Source: Paraburkholderia sp. Tr-20389 (lineage in GTDB: Bacteria > Pseudomonadota > Gammaproteobacteria > Burkholderiales > Burkholderiaceae). Taken from it: a stretch of 64,000 bases of DNA. The stretch is from assembly GCF_017104565.1 (NCBI RefSeq), contig NZ_JAAGPD010000028.1, forward strand, positions 1-64,000, written 5' to 3'. Position numbers and translations under genes: made by a program. Shown here piece by piece: positions 35,840 through 45,184 of this stretch; position 1 is the first letter of the stretch; each line of letters opens with the position of its first letter. The notes beneath the pieces are model-generated. The model was not told the DNA's origin, made no database searches, and saw only the letters and a list, made by a program, of their open reading frames with translations.

Positions 35840-36517
35840 TCAGGTGCGTTTCGCGTAACCACGGCCCGCGACGCGTTCGAGCCACGCAAACGCGGGATTG
35901 GAGACGGCGAGGAAGCTGAAGTAAACGACGCCGACAGCGGCGTAAAAGACGAACGGCTGCTTGGTGAACTGCGCGGCGATATTCGCCTTGCGCAATATGT
36001 CCTCGAGACCGACGATCGATACCAGCGACGTGTCCTTCAGCAGGTTCTGCCACATGTTGTTCAGGCTCGGCAGACAGATGCGCCACGCCTGCGGCAAACG
36101 AACGAACCACAGGGTCTGGAATTGCGACATCCCGTACGCGCGGGCCGCCTCGATCTGCCCGACCGGCACCGCGAGAAATGCGCCGCGGAACATCTCCGAC
36201 GAGTACGCACCGAACACCAGTGCGAGCGCAATCGCGCCCGCCGAGAACGGACTGACCGTTATTGCACCGTCAAATTGCGTATTGAGCAGATGCGACAGCC
36301 CGAAGTAGCAGATCAGCAGGATCAGGAATTCGGGAATGCCACGCAGGAAATTGGTGATCGCATAGGTTGCGCCGCTCAGCCACCGGACGCCCGACAACTT
36401 CGCCGACGCACCGGCGACGCCGAGCAGCATGCCTAGGCATAGCGCGGCGACTGCCAGTTCCAGCGTGACAAGCGCGCCCGCCGCGATCTGGGCGCCGTAA
36501 CTCAATAACATGTCCAT
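35840..36517 (-). CDS. Polar amino-acid ABC transporter permease (second subunit)
   Basis: 225 residues, HisM/GlnP family: FLRGIPEFLILLICYFGL after the first helices, and the coupling loop ARAYGMSQFQTLWFVRLPQAWR. Five predicted membrane segments. Preceded by AAGGAG at 11 bases. Gap of 77 bp to the binding-protein gene upstream and 12 bp to the other permease downstream. Confidence 0.9.
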   Translation of the reverse strand: MDMLLSYGAQIAAGALVTLELAVAALCLGMLLGVAGASAKLSGVRWLSGATYAITNFLRGIPEFLILLICYFGLSHLLNTQFDGAITVSPFSAGAIALALVFGAYSSEMFRGAFLAVPVGQIEAARAYGMSQFQTLWFVRLPQAWRICLPSLNNMWQNLLKDTSLVSIVGLEDILRKANIAAQFTKQPFVFYAAVGVVYFSFLAVSNPAFAWLERVAGRGYAKRT

Positions 36518-36594
36518 CGCGTTATCGCTCCTTGTGTTGCGCAGACCGTGCGCGCGCCGCCTGGCTGCGGCCGCGCGATCCGGGGACGCGCGTA

Positions 36595-37371
36595 TTACGG
36601 CGCGATGCTGAACGGGAAATATCGCTTGTTGACGGTCGAGAACGTCCCGTCGGTCTGCACCTGCGCGATGCTCCTGTCGAACATCGCCTTCATAGGTGCG
36701 TCGCCCTTGCGTACAGCGATTGCCGTGCCTTCGCCAAAGATCTCGGCGTCGGCAATTGGCTTGCCGACGAAGTCGAAACCGTCCTTCTTGCCGGTCTTCG
36801 AAAGCCAGTCGTATGCGACTGTGCTATCGGCAAACACCGCGTCGATGCGGCCGGCCTCGAGATCGAGCCATGCCTCGTCGAGCGTCTGGTAGACCTTCAC
36901 GTTGATGCCCGATTTGTTCGTCGGAAGTCGGCGACGCAGATAGGACTCGTGCGTCGACGCAGTCTGCACGCCGATCGTCTTGCCGTGCAGCGCGGCCGGG
37001 TTGTCCGTGACGCCCGAACCTTGCTTCGCGACGAGCTGCACCGGCGCCGTCGTGAAGATGCGGGTGAAGTCGACGGACTGTTCGCGCTCCGGCGTCTTCG
37101 ACATCTGAGCGAGCACCGCATCGATCTGTTTTGCTTTCAGCGCCGGAATCAGCGCATCGAAATCCATCGTTACCCACTGGCACCTGACCTTCATCTCATC
37201 GCACATCGTCTTGCCGATGTCGATCTCCATGCCTTGTAGCTTGCCGGACGCGTCCTTATATTCGAACGGCGCGTAATCGGCGAGCGTACCGACCCGTACC
37301 ACCTGCTCGGCGTGCGCAACGGGTCCCAGCAATACAGCGCCCAGACACAGCGATTGAAGCAGCTTCTTCAT
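36595..37371 (-). CDS. Periplasmic amino-acid-binding protein (SBP family 3)
   Basis: 258 residues. Signal peptide cleaved after AHA (residue 21), then the family-3 solute-binding start VVRVGTLADYAPFEYKD, GMEIDIGKTMC, the SKTPEREQSVDFTRIFTT segment and the second-lobe IGVQTASTHESYL. Such proteins bind histidine, arginine, lysine, ornithine or glutamine. The ATG at 37371 has AGGAGGGG upstream. It gives the operon's substrate specificity, so its ligand names the pathway. Confidence 0.92.
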   Translation of the reverse strand: MKKLLQSLCLGAVLLGPVAHAEQVVRVGTLADYAPFEYKDASGKLQGMEIDIGKTMCDEMKVRCQWVTMDFDALIPALKAKQIDAVLAQMSKTPEREQSVDFTRIFTTAPVQLVAKQGSGVTDNPAALHGKTIGVQTASTHESYLRRRLPTNKSGINVKVYQTLDEAWLDLEAGRIDAVFADSTVAYDWLSKTGKKDGFDFVGKPIADAEIFGEGTAIAVRKGDAPMKAMFDRSIAQVQTDGTFSTVNKRYFPFSIAP

Positions 37372-37403
37372 GATTTCCCCTCCTAGTTGACAATGGATCC
37401 GCA

Positions 37404-38201
37404 TCAGACGATGCTGGACAAGAATTTCTGGAAACGCGGCGATTTCTGGTTGGCGAACACTTCGTTGGGACTGCCGTCCTCTTCGATCCGTCCCTGATGG
37501 ATGAACACAACGCGATTCGAAACTTCGCGCGCAAATCCCATTTCATGGGTGACGACCAGCATCGTGCGACCTTCATCCGCAAGCGAGCGCATCACCTTCA
37601 GCACTTCGCCGACGAGCTCCGGATCGAGCGCCGACGTCGGCTCGTCGAACAGCATGACTTCGGGATCGGTTGCGAGCGCGCGCGCAATAGCCACGCGCTG
37701 CTGCTGGCCGCCCGACAACTGGTTCGGGTAGTGCTCGCATTTGCCCGCGAGCCCGACGCGTTCGAGCATCGCGATCGCCTTGTCACGCGCTTCGCGCTTC
37801 GGCACGCCAAGCACCCGAACCGGCACGAACATCACGTTCTGCAGCACCGTCATATGCGCCCACAGGTTGAACTGCTGGAACACCATCGCGAGCTTGCGGC
37901 GCACACGCATGACCTGCTTCGGATCGGCAGCGGCAAGCGCACCCTCTTTGCCCACCGGCTTTAGCGTGAGCGTTTCGCCGTTCACGCAGATCTGGCCGCG
38001 GTCGGGTGTTTCCAGCAGGTTGATGCACCTGAGGAACGTGCTCTTGCCTGACCCGCTACTGCCGAGGATCGACACGACCTCATGATTCCTGGCGGTCAGC
38101 GATATGCCTTTCAGCACCTCGACGCCGCCGAACGACTTATGAATATCCTCGACCACCAGCACGTCAGCCGCTGGTTTGCATGCAGGAATTGCTGCTGGCA
38201 T
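37404..38201 (-). CDS. Polar amino-acid ABC transporter ATP-binding protein (HisP/GlnQ type)
   Basis: 265 residues: Walker A in [10 protein letters not shown]-loop in [18 protein letters not shown], signature LSGGQQQR, Walker [14 protein letters not shown], and H-loop in [13 protein letters not shown]. The HisP-type insertion after NLLETPDRG is present, typical of histidine/lysine/arginine/ornithine uptake ATPases. ATG 38201 has GAGGGAG upstream. Binding-protein and permease genes follow directly. Confidence 0.92.
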   Translation of the reverse strand: MPAAIPACKPAADVLVVEDIHKSFGGVEVLKGISLTARNHEVVSILGSSGSGKSTFLRCINLLETPDRGQICVNGETLTLKPVGKEGALAAADPKQVMRVRRKLAMVFQQFNLWAHMTVLQNVMFVPVRVLGVPKREARDKAIAMLERVGLAGKCEHYPNQLSGGQQQRVAIARALATDPEVMLFDEPTSALDPELVGEVLKVMRSLADEGRTMLVVTHEMGFAREVSNRVVFIHQGRIEEDGSPNEVFANQKSPRFQKFLSSIV

Positions 38202-38278
38202 TCCCGACTCCCTCTTCGATACGTTGCACATTGCCCCAGTCCCCAAAGTGCCGGTACGCCACGCACCGGCACTTCCCG

Positions 38279-39709
38279 TCAGATCGGCAGCGCCCGGTTG
38301 CGCCTGAAACAGACCACCTTCGGCTGCGTCATCTCCGTCATCGCGAACCGCACCCCCTCGCGGCCGAGCGACCCATACTTGAATCCGCCGAACGGCATGC
38401 CATCGAAGCGGTAATCGGATGAGTCGTTGATCATCACGCCACCCGCCTGAAGACGCTCCGCTGCGCCGAGCGCAATCTCGAGCCGGCTCGTGAACACGCC
38501 CGCGTGCAGGCTGCTCTCAGACGCGTTCGCGGCATCGAGGGCCTGCTGCAGATCAGTGAACTTTGTGATGGTCACGACCGGCGCAAACACCTCGTCGGTC
38601 CATACGCGTGTGTTGCATGGCACGTCAACGAGCACCGTCGGCTCATACAGTGCGCCATGCCGACGATGGCCGGTCAGCACCGTCGCGCCTTGCGCGACCG
38701 CCTCTTCCACCCAGCGTTCGGTCCGCTTCGCCTGTTCCTCACCGATCATCGGCCCCATGTCCGTCGTGTCGTCGAGCGGATCCCCGACGACCATCTTGCG
38801 GGTCAGCTCGACGAAGTAACGGACGAAAGGCTCGTATGCAGGCTCGGCCACGAAGATGCGCTGTGTACCGATACAGTTCTGACCGGCGGCCCAGAACGCG
38901 CCCGACACGCATGACTCAGCAGCATCCTTCAGGTCACAGTCGGCCATGACGATCACGGGAGCGTTGCCGCCGAGGTCCATCGCGATCTTTTTGAGACCTG
39001 CGTCACGTGTGATCGCCTCGCCGGTCGCCGGGCCACCGGTGAACGTCACCATACGGATGCGCCGGTCCCGTACCAGTGCAGACGCGATCTCCGCGCCGCC
39101 ATGCACGATCTGCAGTGCATCGTGCGGCGCGCCTGCTTCCCACAGAATTTCGACGAGCGCCTGCGCGGACAGGGGGGCGAGTAGCGACGGTTTCAGGATC
39201 ACTGCGTTGCCAGTCGCAATGGCCGGACCAAGCTTGTGGGCGACGAGATTCAGTGGATCGTTGAACGGCGTGATCGCGAGAATCACGCCAAGCGGCTCCA
39301 GCGTGTAGTAGCCGTTGCGATCCTCGGAACCCGGATACGAGTCGAATGGAATGGTCTCGCCGACCAGCCGTTTCGCCTCTTCTCCGGACAGCCGCAGCGT
39401 ATTCACGCAACGCGCCACCTCCTTGCGTGCCTGGCGGAGCGGCTTGCCCGCTTCGCGCGAAATTGTGCGTGCGAGTGTGTCCGCGCGGGCTTCCACGAGC
39501 ACGGCCGCTTGGGACAGGATGTCGGATCGACGGCTTCGCGGAAGCGCCCCGGCCACGGTTGCCCCCGTAAGCGCACGCTCGACGATTGCCGGTGCCGCAT
39601 CGAGCGGCGCCGCGCGAACCGTCCCGACGATGGCACCGTCATACGGCGACCGAACATCGATCACGCTGGCAGACTCGAGGGCGCGAGTCACGGCATCACG
39701 CGCGGTCAT
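38279..39709 (-). CDS. NAD(P)-dependent aldehyde dehydrogenase
   Basis: 476 residues: [41 protein letters not shown], the general-base region [11 protein letters not shown] and the catalytic cysteine in [10 protein letters not shown]. It resembles the lactaldehyde/phosphonoacetaldehyde dehydrogenase branch. Its ATG overlaps the stop codon of the homoserine dehydrogenase gene (ATGA, 39706-39709), so the two are translated together. The simplest role is oxidation of aspartate semialdehyde, the product of homoserine oxidation, to aspartate; that substrate is an inference. Confidence 0.87.
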   Translation of the reverse strand: MTARDAVTRALESASVIDVRSPYDGAIVGTVRAAPLDAAPAIVERALTGATVAGALPRSRRSDILSQAAVLVEARADTLARTISREAGKPLRQARKEVARCVNTLRLSGEEAKRLVGETIPFDSYPGSEDRNGYYTLEPLGVILAITPFNDPLNLVAHKLGPAIATGNAVILKPSLLAPLSAQALVEILWEAGAPHDALQIVHGGAEIASALVRDRRIRMVTFTGGPATGEAITRDAGLKKIAMDLGGNAPVIVMADCDLKDAAESCVSGAFWAAGQNCIGTQRIFVAEPAYEPFVRYFVELTRKMVVGDPLDDTTDMGPMIGEEQAKRTERWVEEAVAQGATVLTGHRRHGALYEPTVLVDVPCNTRVWTDEVFAPVVTITKFTDLQQALDAANASESSLHAGVFTSRLEIALGAAERLQAGGVMINDSSDYRFDGMPFGGFKYGSLGREGVRFAMTEMTQPKVVCFRRNRALPI

Positions 39710-40785
39710 TCGAGCACCTCCGGTGCGGCAGCAGCGATGCGGTCGACCAGCTCGATCAGGTCTGACAGGATCGCGAACGCGGTCTCCTGACGACCCGCGC
39801 CGGGCCCGCTAATCGTGACGCTGCCAAGCACGTCGGTGTCGAACATGATTGCATTCGTCACGCCGCTTGCGGCACGCAGCGGATGGCTGGCCGGCAGCTT
39901 GCGCGGCTCGACGCTCGCCGTTACCGTGCCGTCCGGTCGACGGACCGCCGACCCGACCAGCCTCCATGACATCCCTTCGGCGGCCGCGACACGCACGTCC
40001 TCCCCGGTCAGCCCGACGATACCGCGGCAGTGCACGTCGCGGCGCTGGAGACCCGCGTTCCACAGCGTGTTCGCGAGAATCACGACTTTCAGCTGCACGT
40101 CCGAACCGTTGACGTCGGCCGCGGGATCCGCCTCCGCATAACCACGCTGCTGGGCTTCCCTGATCGCCGCGTCGAAGTTCGCGCCCGCCTCGACCTGTCC
40201 GAGCACGAAGTTCGACGTGCCGTTCAGAATGCCGGCGAAGCCGTTCACATCGCAGCCACGAAGCGTCGTCGCGATCTGGCGCAGCACCGGCGTGCCGCTC
40301 ATTACCGTTCCCTCATACATGAGGCACGCATCAGACTTTGTCGCGATCCGGGCCAGTTCCTGCTGCGCCAGCGCAATCGGCCCCTTGTTGGTAGTGATCA
40401 CGTGCTTGCCGCATTCGAGCGCCGTGCGGCAGTGCGACAGCGCGGGTTCACCCGTGTTCGGATCGGTGAAGGTTGCTTCGATGACGACATCGACGTGCTC
40501 CGACGCAATCGCTTTCAGTACCGCGTCGAGATTGACGTCGGGCGAAACCAGCGTGCCGGGGTCGCGGCGCAACGCCATCGCATCAACACCGCGCCGCGCG
40601 GTTTCATCGAGCACGTCGAGCGCAATGCCGCGGGGATTCGTCGCGATGCCAAGCCGCAGGTCGGCAACCATCGTAATCAACACATCGAGCCCCGCGCCCG
40701 CCAGCGTCTCACGCTTTTTTCTGAGCAATTCGACCAGTCCCTGGTTGACTCCGCCGAAGCCGACCAGCGCCAACTTGAGTTCCAT
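39706..40785 (-). CDS. Stand-alone homoserine dehydrogenase without ACT domain
   Basis: 359 residues: nucleotide-binding [34 protein letters not shown], and the catalytic region [11 protein letters not shown] with [15 protein letters not shown]. The usual bacterial enzyme is about 430-440 residues with a C-terminal ACT regulatory domain; here the chain ends right after the catalytic domain, so feedback control is lost. ATG 40785 is preferred because AGGAG lies nine bases upstream; the ATG at 40794 touches that site. First gene of the operon; its placement suggests catabolic oxidation of homoserine to aspartate semialdehyde. Confidence 0.88.
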   Translation of the reverse strand: MELKLALVGFGGVNQGLVELLRKKRETLAGAGLDVLITMVADLRLGIATNPRGIALDVLDETARRGVDAMALRRDPGTLVSPDVNLDAVLKAIASEHVDVVIEATFTDPNTGEPALSHCRTALECGKHVITTNKGPIALAQQELARIATKSDACLMYEGTVMSGTPVLRQIATTLRGCDVNGFAGILNGTSNFVLGQVEAGANFDAAIREAQQRGYAEADPAADVNGSDVQLKVVILANTLWNAGLQRRDVHCRGIVGLTGEDVRVAAAEGMSWRLVGSAVRRPDGTVTASVEPRKLPASHPLRAASGVTNAIMFDTDVLGSVTISGPGAGRQETAFAILSDLIELVDRIAAAAPEVLE

Positions 40786-40831
40786 CTCGTTCATCTCCTG
40801 TTCAGTGAAATCAGGAAATATATTAGTAGTG

Positions 40832-40859
40832 CGAATTGCATGACAAATTATGCGATTCG
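40832..40859. promoter_or_regulatory. Inverted repeat before the homoserine dehydrogenase operon
   Basis: CGAATTGCAT and ATGCGATTCG (nine of ten positions complementary) flank an AT-rich 8-bp spacer. It lies 47 bp upstream of the homoserine dehydrogenase start and downstream of the Lrp/AsnC gene stop. AT-rich dyads of this kind are typical Lrp/AsnC targets; either of the two local regulators could bind. Confidence 0.5.
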
Positions 40860-40936
40860 ACCGAAATCCACACGAGCGCTTTGCGGTTTGTCATGCGGGA
40901 CGGACAGATCGGCCGTCCTCGCACCGTGCGTTCCCG

Positions 40937-41428
40937 TCAGGTCTCGGGGGGCTCGTCGTCTGGCTCGACCGGCACGAATAGCCCTACCTTGATCGAACCC
41001 AGTACGACGTTCGTATTGATGCGGCGAATCATGGGATTGCTCTGCATGATCCTTGCGCTCAACCGGTCATATGCCTCGACGTCCGGGGCAGTGATGATCG
41101 CGATCAGATCGACCGAGCCCGTCACATAGTAAATTTGCTGGATTTCGTCGTATGCCTTCGACCACTCACGGAACTTTGCAACCGTCTCATAGTTTTCGCG
41201 TTCGATCTCCATGGCGGCGATGAACGTCATCGGGCGTCCAACCGCCGCGCGATCGACTACCGCAATTTCTGCTGAAATGATCTTTTCGGTGCGCATCCGC
41301 TTCAGACGTTTCTGTACGGCGGACGTGGATAAGCCGATACGGTCGGCGATGGCATCCGCTGTCGCCGTGCAATCGCGCTGGACAATATTCAGGATCTTGC
41401 GGTCGAAGGCATCGAGTGCGTCAGTCAT
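40937..41428 (-). CDS. Lrp/AsnC-family regulator upstream of the amino-acid operon
   Basis: 163 residues with HTH (FDRKILNIVQRDCTATADAI and IGLSTSAVQKRLKRM) and a RAM domain containing VTGSVDLIAIITAPDV, plus an acidic proline-rich tail. ATG 41428 gives the standard start. It precedes homoserine dehydrogenase by 151 bp containing an inverted repeat. A second, different Lrp/AsnC protein ends the same operon (31585-32022); having two suggests distinct effectors or a heteromeric regulator. Confidence 0.88.
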   Translation of the reverse strand: MTDALDAFDRKILNIVQRDCTATADAIADRIGLSTSAVQKRLKRMRTEKIISAEIAVVDRAAVGRPMTFIAAMEIERENYETVAKFREWSKAYDEIQQIYYVTGSVDLIAIITAPDVEAYDRLSARIMQSNPMIRRINTNVVLGSIKVGLFVPVEPDDEPPET

Positions 41429-41459
41429 GGCTTGAGCTGCCGGTTGAAATGCGTGAAAT

Positions 41460-42140
41460 TCAGAGGTAGAACGGGCGGCCCGACTTGAGCCCGACGAGGT
41501 GCCGGACCCTGTCGAATGTCGCAAGGATGGCTTCGCGCCATTGGGTGGCCGGCCCATCAATGCAGACCGGCGCGAAATGGACCGTGTCCACGCCGCTCGG
41601 GATGCGGAACGGACGCTCTATGCCGTCATCCGATTCGGTCACGAGCGCAGTACCATCGATCGCCGTGAGGCTCATCAGCATATGCGCGGGCGCCCTCACA
41701 CCGAGTTGCTCTAGCAGCGGCTGGATGATCACTGGCAACTGCTCGAGGAGCGGCAATTCGTACGTGCCCGGCCACCACGCGTGGTGTTCGGCAACCCAGC
41801 GGCCAACACCCGGCATTCCCACCATCTCGATAGTGCGATCCGTGGTCAGGCGTACATAAGCACGGCACCGGCCGTCAGTATCTGGCATCGAACGGGCAAG
41901 CCAGCCATTCGAGTAGGTGGCTCCGTGGGTCAACCTAACGTTCGCAGGTTTAAGGCGGGCCAGCAGTTCGGCCGAGCGTGCGAACCGGATCGGCTCGAGG
42001 TCGACTTCCACAGCGGGGCCTGGCACAATCTGGCAAACCCATTTCGGACCTTCCTGCAAGGCAACTGGCACGTCGCCAGACCGAATCTCCGCGGCTCTCC
42101 TGCGAGCGCTTTCTACGATGACCAATGGCGTGTCCGACAT
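41460..42140 (-). CDS. Hypothetical protein
   Basis: 226 residues starting MSDTPLVIVESARRRAAEI; family not recognised. It contains WVCQIVPGPAVEVDLEPI, THGATYSNGWLARSM and ends near GLKSGRPFYL; several histidines and tryptophans but no signal peptide or membrane helix. The style resembles the C-terminal part of larger ATP-binding proteins, so it may be a truncated copy. ATG 42140 has a weak GAGAG upstream. Lies 31 bp before the Lrp/AsnC gene in the same direction. Confidence 0.6.
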   Translation of the reverse strand: MSDTPLVIVESARRRAAEIRSGDVPVALQEGPKWVCQIVPGPAVEVDLEPIRFARSAELLARLKPANVRLTHGATYSNGWLARSMPDTDGRCRAYVRLTTDRTIEMVGMPGVGRWVAEHHAWWPGTYELPLLEQLPVIIQPLLEQLGVRAPAHMLMSLTAIDGTALVTESDDGIERPFRIPSGVDTVHFAPVCIDGPATQWREAILATFDRVRHLVGLKSGRPFYL

Positions 42141-42556
42141 GCAACTCTCTCGATACTGGCGGGACCGGGTCGCAGACATGGACACGCGCCCCTGAGGGTT
42201 CAACAAACCTGATGTTGTGTTGGAGAGATAGTATCGCCCTGTCACGATTAACAAAATCTCACTTGCGGCACTCAACGCTCAAAAGCGTACAAATTTCGCA
42301 TGCAAAAGATGAAATTCGTCGCTCCGCGGCCGAGGAGAAGGCGCGAATGACGATTTGCGGGATCCTCGCCACAAGGATTCCGGGGCGCGGCGGTGGCGAT
42401 CTGACGCTTCGCGCGACCGTCTGGTTGACATAAATCTAAGCGAGATCCGCCGTAATCGGTCGAAGCCTTGCTGGTCAATTAAGAATATTGCGAAAAATTG
42501 ATAAATTGGTCTAGTCACATATTTTGGATCTCGAAATTATGTCGACCTGTTCACCG
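42141..42556. other. AT-rich intergenic stretch
   Basis: About 415 bp of lower GC than its neighbours, especially 42480-42540. Short open frames on both strands lack ribosome sites and similarity. It probably holds the promoter for the minus-strand gene starting at 42140. Confidence 0.4.
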
Positions 42557-42853
42557 TCAACGACCGACTATGTGCGCCGGACGTTCGGTCAGTTCGTCGA
42601 GCAAGTCGTCCATTTCGCACAAGGCACGAAAACCATCCTCGTCAAACTGATCCACGTGATAGCGCCGCAGGTCCCGCATCGTCTCCCCGAGGCGGCGCAA
42701 CGCATTGGGTGTGCTGTCGATCATCGGCCAGCAATGCATCAGATACACAAGTGGTGTGACGCTGCGCGTCTCGCACCACTTATCGAACAGACGCATGCAG
42801 ATCGCGTTGATCTGCTCGACGGCGTTCTCCCACTCAGACAAATAGGCCATCAT
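42557..42853 (-). CDS. Small hypothetical protein
   Basis: 98 residues, MMAYLSEWENAVEQINAIC followed by KWCETRSVTPLVYLMHCWPM and an acidic helical end (DEDGFRALCEMDDLLDEL). It is soluble and helix-rich, with protein-like composition; no family recognised. Two start codons lie in tandem (42853, 42850) and no strong ribosome site is seen. It lies alone in an AT-richer region that may belong to the integrated segment. Confidence 0.5.
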   Translation of the reverse strand: MMAYLSEWENAVEQINAICMRLFDKWCETRSVTPLVYLMHCWPMIDSTPNALRRLGETMRDLRRYHVDQFDEDGFRALCEMDDLLDELTERPAHIVGR

Positions 42854-43155
42854 GGCTCAACGGATTTGACGTTGCGTTTCAATGTAGAGACAGCACTGCT
42901 GTCGAGTTGCCATCGGAAAATCCCGACGGCGTGCTTTTCAACAACCCGTTAAATTAAGGGCCGGAAAGGGTTTCAGAAACTTCATAGTTAAGCATCCTCG
43001 CGGTTGATCACTAGCAAGTCCACCGCGCGACACCTACTTGCACCCTTCGAATCTTGATCTACTGAAAAAGGGCAACTGGCGATCAATTGCGATGACAGCT
43101 AGTACGGTTGACGCTGGCTTGGCCCGTTAGCATTGGGTAGGATTCGGCTCAATTT
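42854..43155. other. Intergenic stretch without recognised content
   Basis: About 300 bp; no gene, RNA or clear repeat was seen on either strand. Confidence 0.35.
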
Positions 43156-43386
43156 CTAGTCAAGACCGGCAAATGGAACATTCGAGTCCATCCAGTCATA
43201 GTCCAAGTGCGCTGTCGTCCATGCCCAGTTCGAGACCGGATTTGACTCGACTTTTTGGTCGTCCTCACTTGAGCGGGCGCGGTTAATTTGTTGGTTCAAG
43301 TCACGGTTTGGCTGTGCTGGTGTGCTGGTCGTCTTTCGTTCTTTCTGCAGTTCATTTTGGTCTGCGTCGTCGAAGTTGATGAGCAT
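43156..43386 (-). CDS. Small acidic hypothetical protein
   Basis: About 76 residues, MLINFDDADQNELQKERKTT and an Asn/Asp-rich tail ending NVPFAGLD; no family recognised. No good ribosome site is visible (a TTG at 43401 is an alternative start), so it may depend on translation of the upstream gene, which stops 63 bp earlier. Composition is protein-like but the call is uncertain. Confidence 0.35.
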   Translation of the reverse strand: MLINFDDADQNELQKERKTTSTPAQPNRDLNQQINRARSSEDDQKVESNPVSNWAWTTAHLDYDWMDSNVPFAGLD

Positions 43387-43449
43387 ATAGCGGTCGGGCA
43401 ACGCAGGATGCTGCCGATCGCAGGAACTCTTGTCGGCGCAGTATCGGGA

Positions 43450-43725
43450 TCAATCGGGCTCGCGTGGCACACGCCAGACTTGAGCCAATTTGGAGACGTC
43501 CATCGTCAATCGTCTGGTATCTGGCGGAAACACGTACCACGAGCCGTCCTCATGTCGAAAAAAGATAAGTTCAAGCGTGTCGGCAGAACGTGTTGCCTCG
43601 ACACGGACACACCTCCACTGTTTGCATCGGATGCGCATGGATCGTGTGACTCGTGCCCGTGTATCTGACCCAGCACCAAACCATTTCTCGACCACGGATC
43701 GCAAGGAGCCTTCACGGAAACCCAT
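43450..43725 (-). CDS. Small hypothetical protein
   Basis: 91 residues beginning MGFREGSLRSVVEKWFGAG and containing RCVRVEATRSADTLELIFFRHEDGSWYVFPPD, a beta-rich stretch that looks like a real folded domain. GGAGGTG lies just before the ATG, a strong ribosome site. Family not recognised. Forms a possible pair with the acidic small gene downstream. Confidence 0.6.
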   Translation of the reverse strand: MGFREGSLRSVVEKWFGAGSDTRARVTRSMRIRCKQWRCVRVEATRSADTLELIFFRHEDGSWYVFPPDTRRLTMDVSKLAQVWRVPREPD

Positions 43726-43819
43726 CGCCCACCTCCATGCGCCATGATTGATTGACTCTTATCCGTACTCCGCAGCCGCTGCGGAGTCAGGAACGTCTTG
43801 CGTTTACAACGGCATGTGC

Positions 43820-43843
43820 AAAAAAAGCCCGGGAACACCGGGC
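43820..43843 (-). terminator. Rho-independent terminator after the etfB-etfA-small gene row
   Basis: On the minus strand, GCCCGG-TGTTC-CCGGGC is followed by TTTTTTT. It lies 66 bp after the stop of the 87-residue gene and closes the minus-strand unit that begins with etfB. Confidence 0.85.
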
Positions 43844-43908
43844 AAAAGGCTCGCGCTCTCACACGCGAACACCGGAGATGCATGCGCGCTCCCAAACTTT
43901 TCGCAGCT

Positions 43909-44172
43909 CTATGCCACGCTTCGTCGTGGTAACTCGCGATTTTCCTTTTCGTCCCATCGTCGACTGCGCTGCCGGGCGGCTCGTATCGCGTGATCAAAAT
44001 TTTCGTCTGTCGCAACGTGCCTGTGATCCACACTCACCAACCAGCAACCATCAGCAAGACACCATCGGATACGACGCTCCTCGACTAAGCCTGCAAACCA
44101 TCGCCAAATGTCTGCGTCCTCTGCATTGACCGCATTCGCGGCGTTTTGTCGGATCTGAGTTGAGGTATCCAA
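43909..44172 (-). CDS. Small hypothetical protein downstream of etfA
   Basis: 87 residues starting with TTG; AAGGAGGAG lies five bases upstream, a near-ideal ribosome site that decides the start. Contains DADIWRWFAGLVEERRIRWC, LADGCWLVSVDHRHVATDENFDHAI and a basic end. Family not recognised. It begins 40 bp after the etfA stop, and the next terminator lies behind it, so it is probably co-transcribed with etfB-etfA. Confidence 0.65.
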   Translation of the reverse strand: MDTSTQIRQNAANAVNAEDADIWRWFAGLVEERRIRWCLADGCWLVSVDHRHVATDENFDHAIRAARQRSRRWDEKENRELPRRSVA

Positions 44173-44212
44173 AGGCTCCTCCTTCAGTGAAAGGGCTCAA
44201 ATCTCAAGGAGC

Positions 44213-45157
44213 TTAGATACCCGCTACCAGTTCGGGCACGACTGTGAACAGATCGCCAACCACGCCGTAATCCGCGACGCTGAAGATCGGCGCCTCTTCG
44301 TCCTTGTTGATGGCGACGATGACCTTCGAGTCCTTCATGCCCGCCAGGTGCTGAATGGCGCCCGAGATGCCGACCGCGATGTACAACTGCGGCGCCACGA
44401 TCTTGCCGGTCTGGCCGACCTGATAGTCGTTCGGCACGTAGCCGGCGTCGACGGCTGCGCGCGAGGCGCCCATTGCTGCGCCGAGCTTGTCGGCCAACGG
44501 TTCCAGCACCTTCGTGTAGTTTTCGCCGCTGCCCAGACCACGGCCGCCCGACACGATGATGTTCGCCGACGTCAGTTCCGGACGATCCAGCTTCGTCACT
44601 TCACGGCTCACGAACTGCGAGATACCGGAGTCGGCTGCAGCTTCGATCTTCTCGACCGAGGCGCTGCCGCCTTCCGCTGCCACCGGATCGAAACCAGTCG
44701 TACGCGCCGTGATGACCTTGATGGGATCAGCCGATTGCACGATCGCAATCGCATTGCCGGCGTAGATCGGACGCTCGAACGTATCGGCGGAATCGACAGC
44801 CGTGATGTCGCTGATCTGCGCGACGTCGAGTTTCGCGGCAATACGCGGCGCGATGTTCTTGCCGTAGGCCGTCGCGGGCGCGAGGATGTGCGAATAGTCC
44901 TTCGCGATGTTCAGCACCGTCGCCTCGACGTTTTCCGCGAGGCCTTCGGCCAGTTGCGGTGCGTTGGCGAGCAGCACTTTCGCAACGCCAGCCACCTTCG
45001 CTGCTGCATCAGCCGCGCCTTGGGCGTTGTGGCCAGCGATCAGCACATGCACGTCGCCGCCGACGAATTTTCCAACTGCGTGCGCGGCAGCAACCGTATT
45101 CAGCGTCGCTGCTTTCAGCCCCGCGTTGTCGTGTTCAGCAATTACCAGAATCGTCAT
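44213..45157 (-). CDS. etfA: Electron transfer flavoprotein, alpha subunit
   Basis: 314 residues. The C-terminal FAD-binding half shows [52 protein letters not shown] and [10 protein letters not shown], all canonical for EtfA. With EtfB it passes electrons from acyl-CoA and other dehydrogenases to ETF:quinone oxidoreductase. Starts 27 bp after etfB. The acyl-CoA dehydrogenase at 54495 and possibly the FAD oxidase at 48233 are local candidates to use it. Confidence 0.97.
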   Translation of the reverse strand: MTILVIAEHDNAGLKAATLNTVAAAHAVGKFVGGDVHVLIAGHNAQGAADAAAKVAGVAKVLLANAPQLAEGLAENVEATVLNIAKDYSHILAPATAYGKNIAPRIAAKLDVAQISDITAVDSADTFERPIYAGNAIAIVQSADPIKVITARTTGFDPVAAEGGSASVEKIEAAADSGISQFVSREVTKLDRPELTSANIIVSGGRGLGSGENYTKVLEPLADKLGAAMGASRAAVDAGYVPNDYQVGQTGKIVAPQLYIAVGISGAIQHLAGMKDSKVIVAINKDEEAPIFSVADYGVVGDLFTVVPELVAGI

Positions 45158-45184
45158 TTCATTCGTCTCCGTGTGCCCGAAAAA

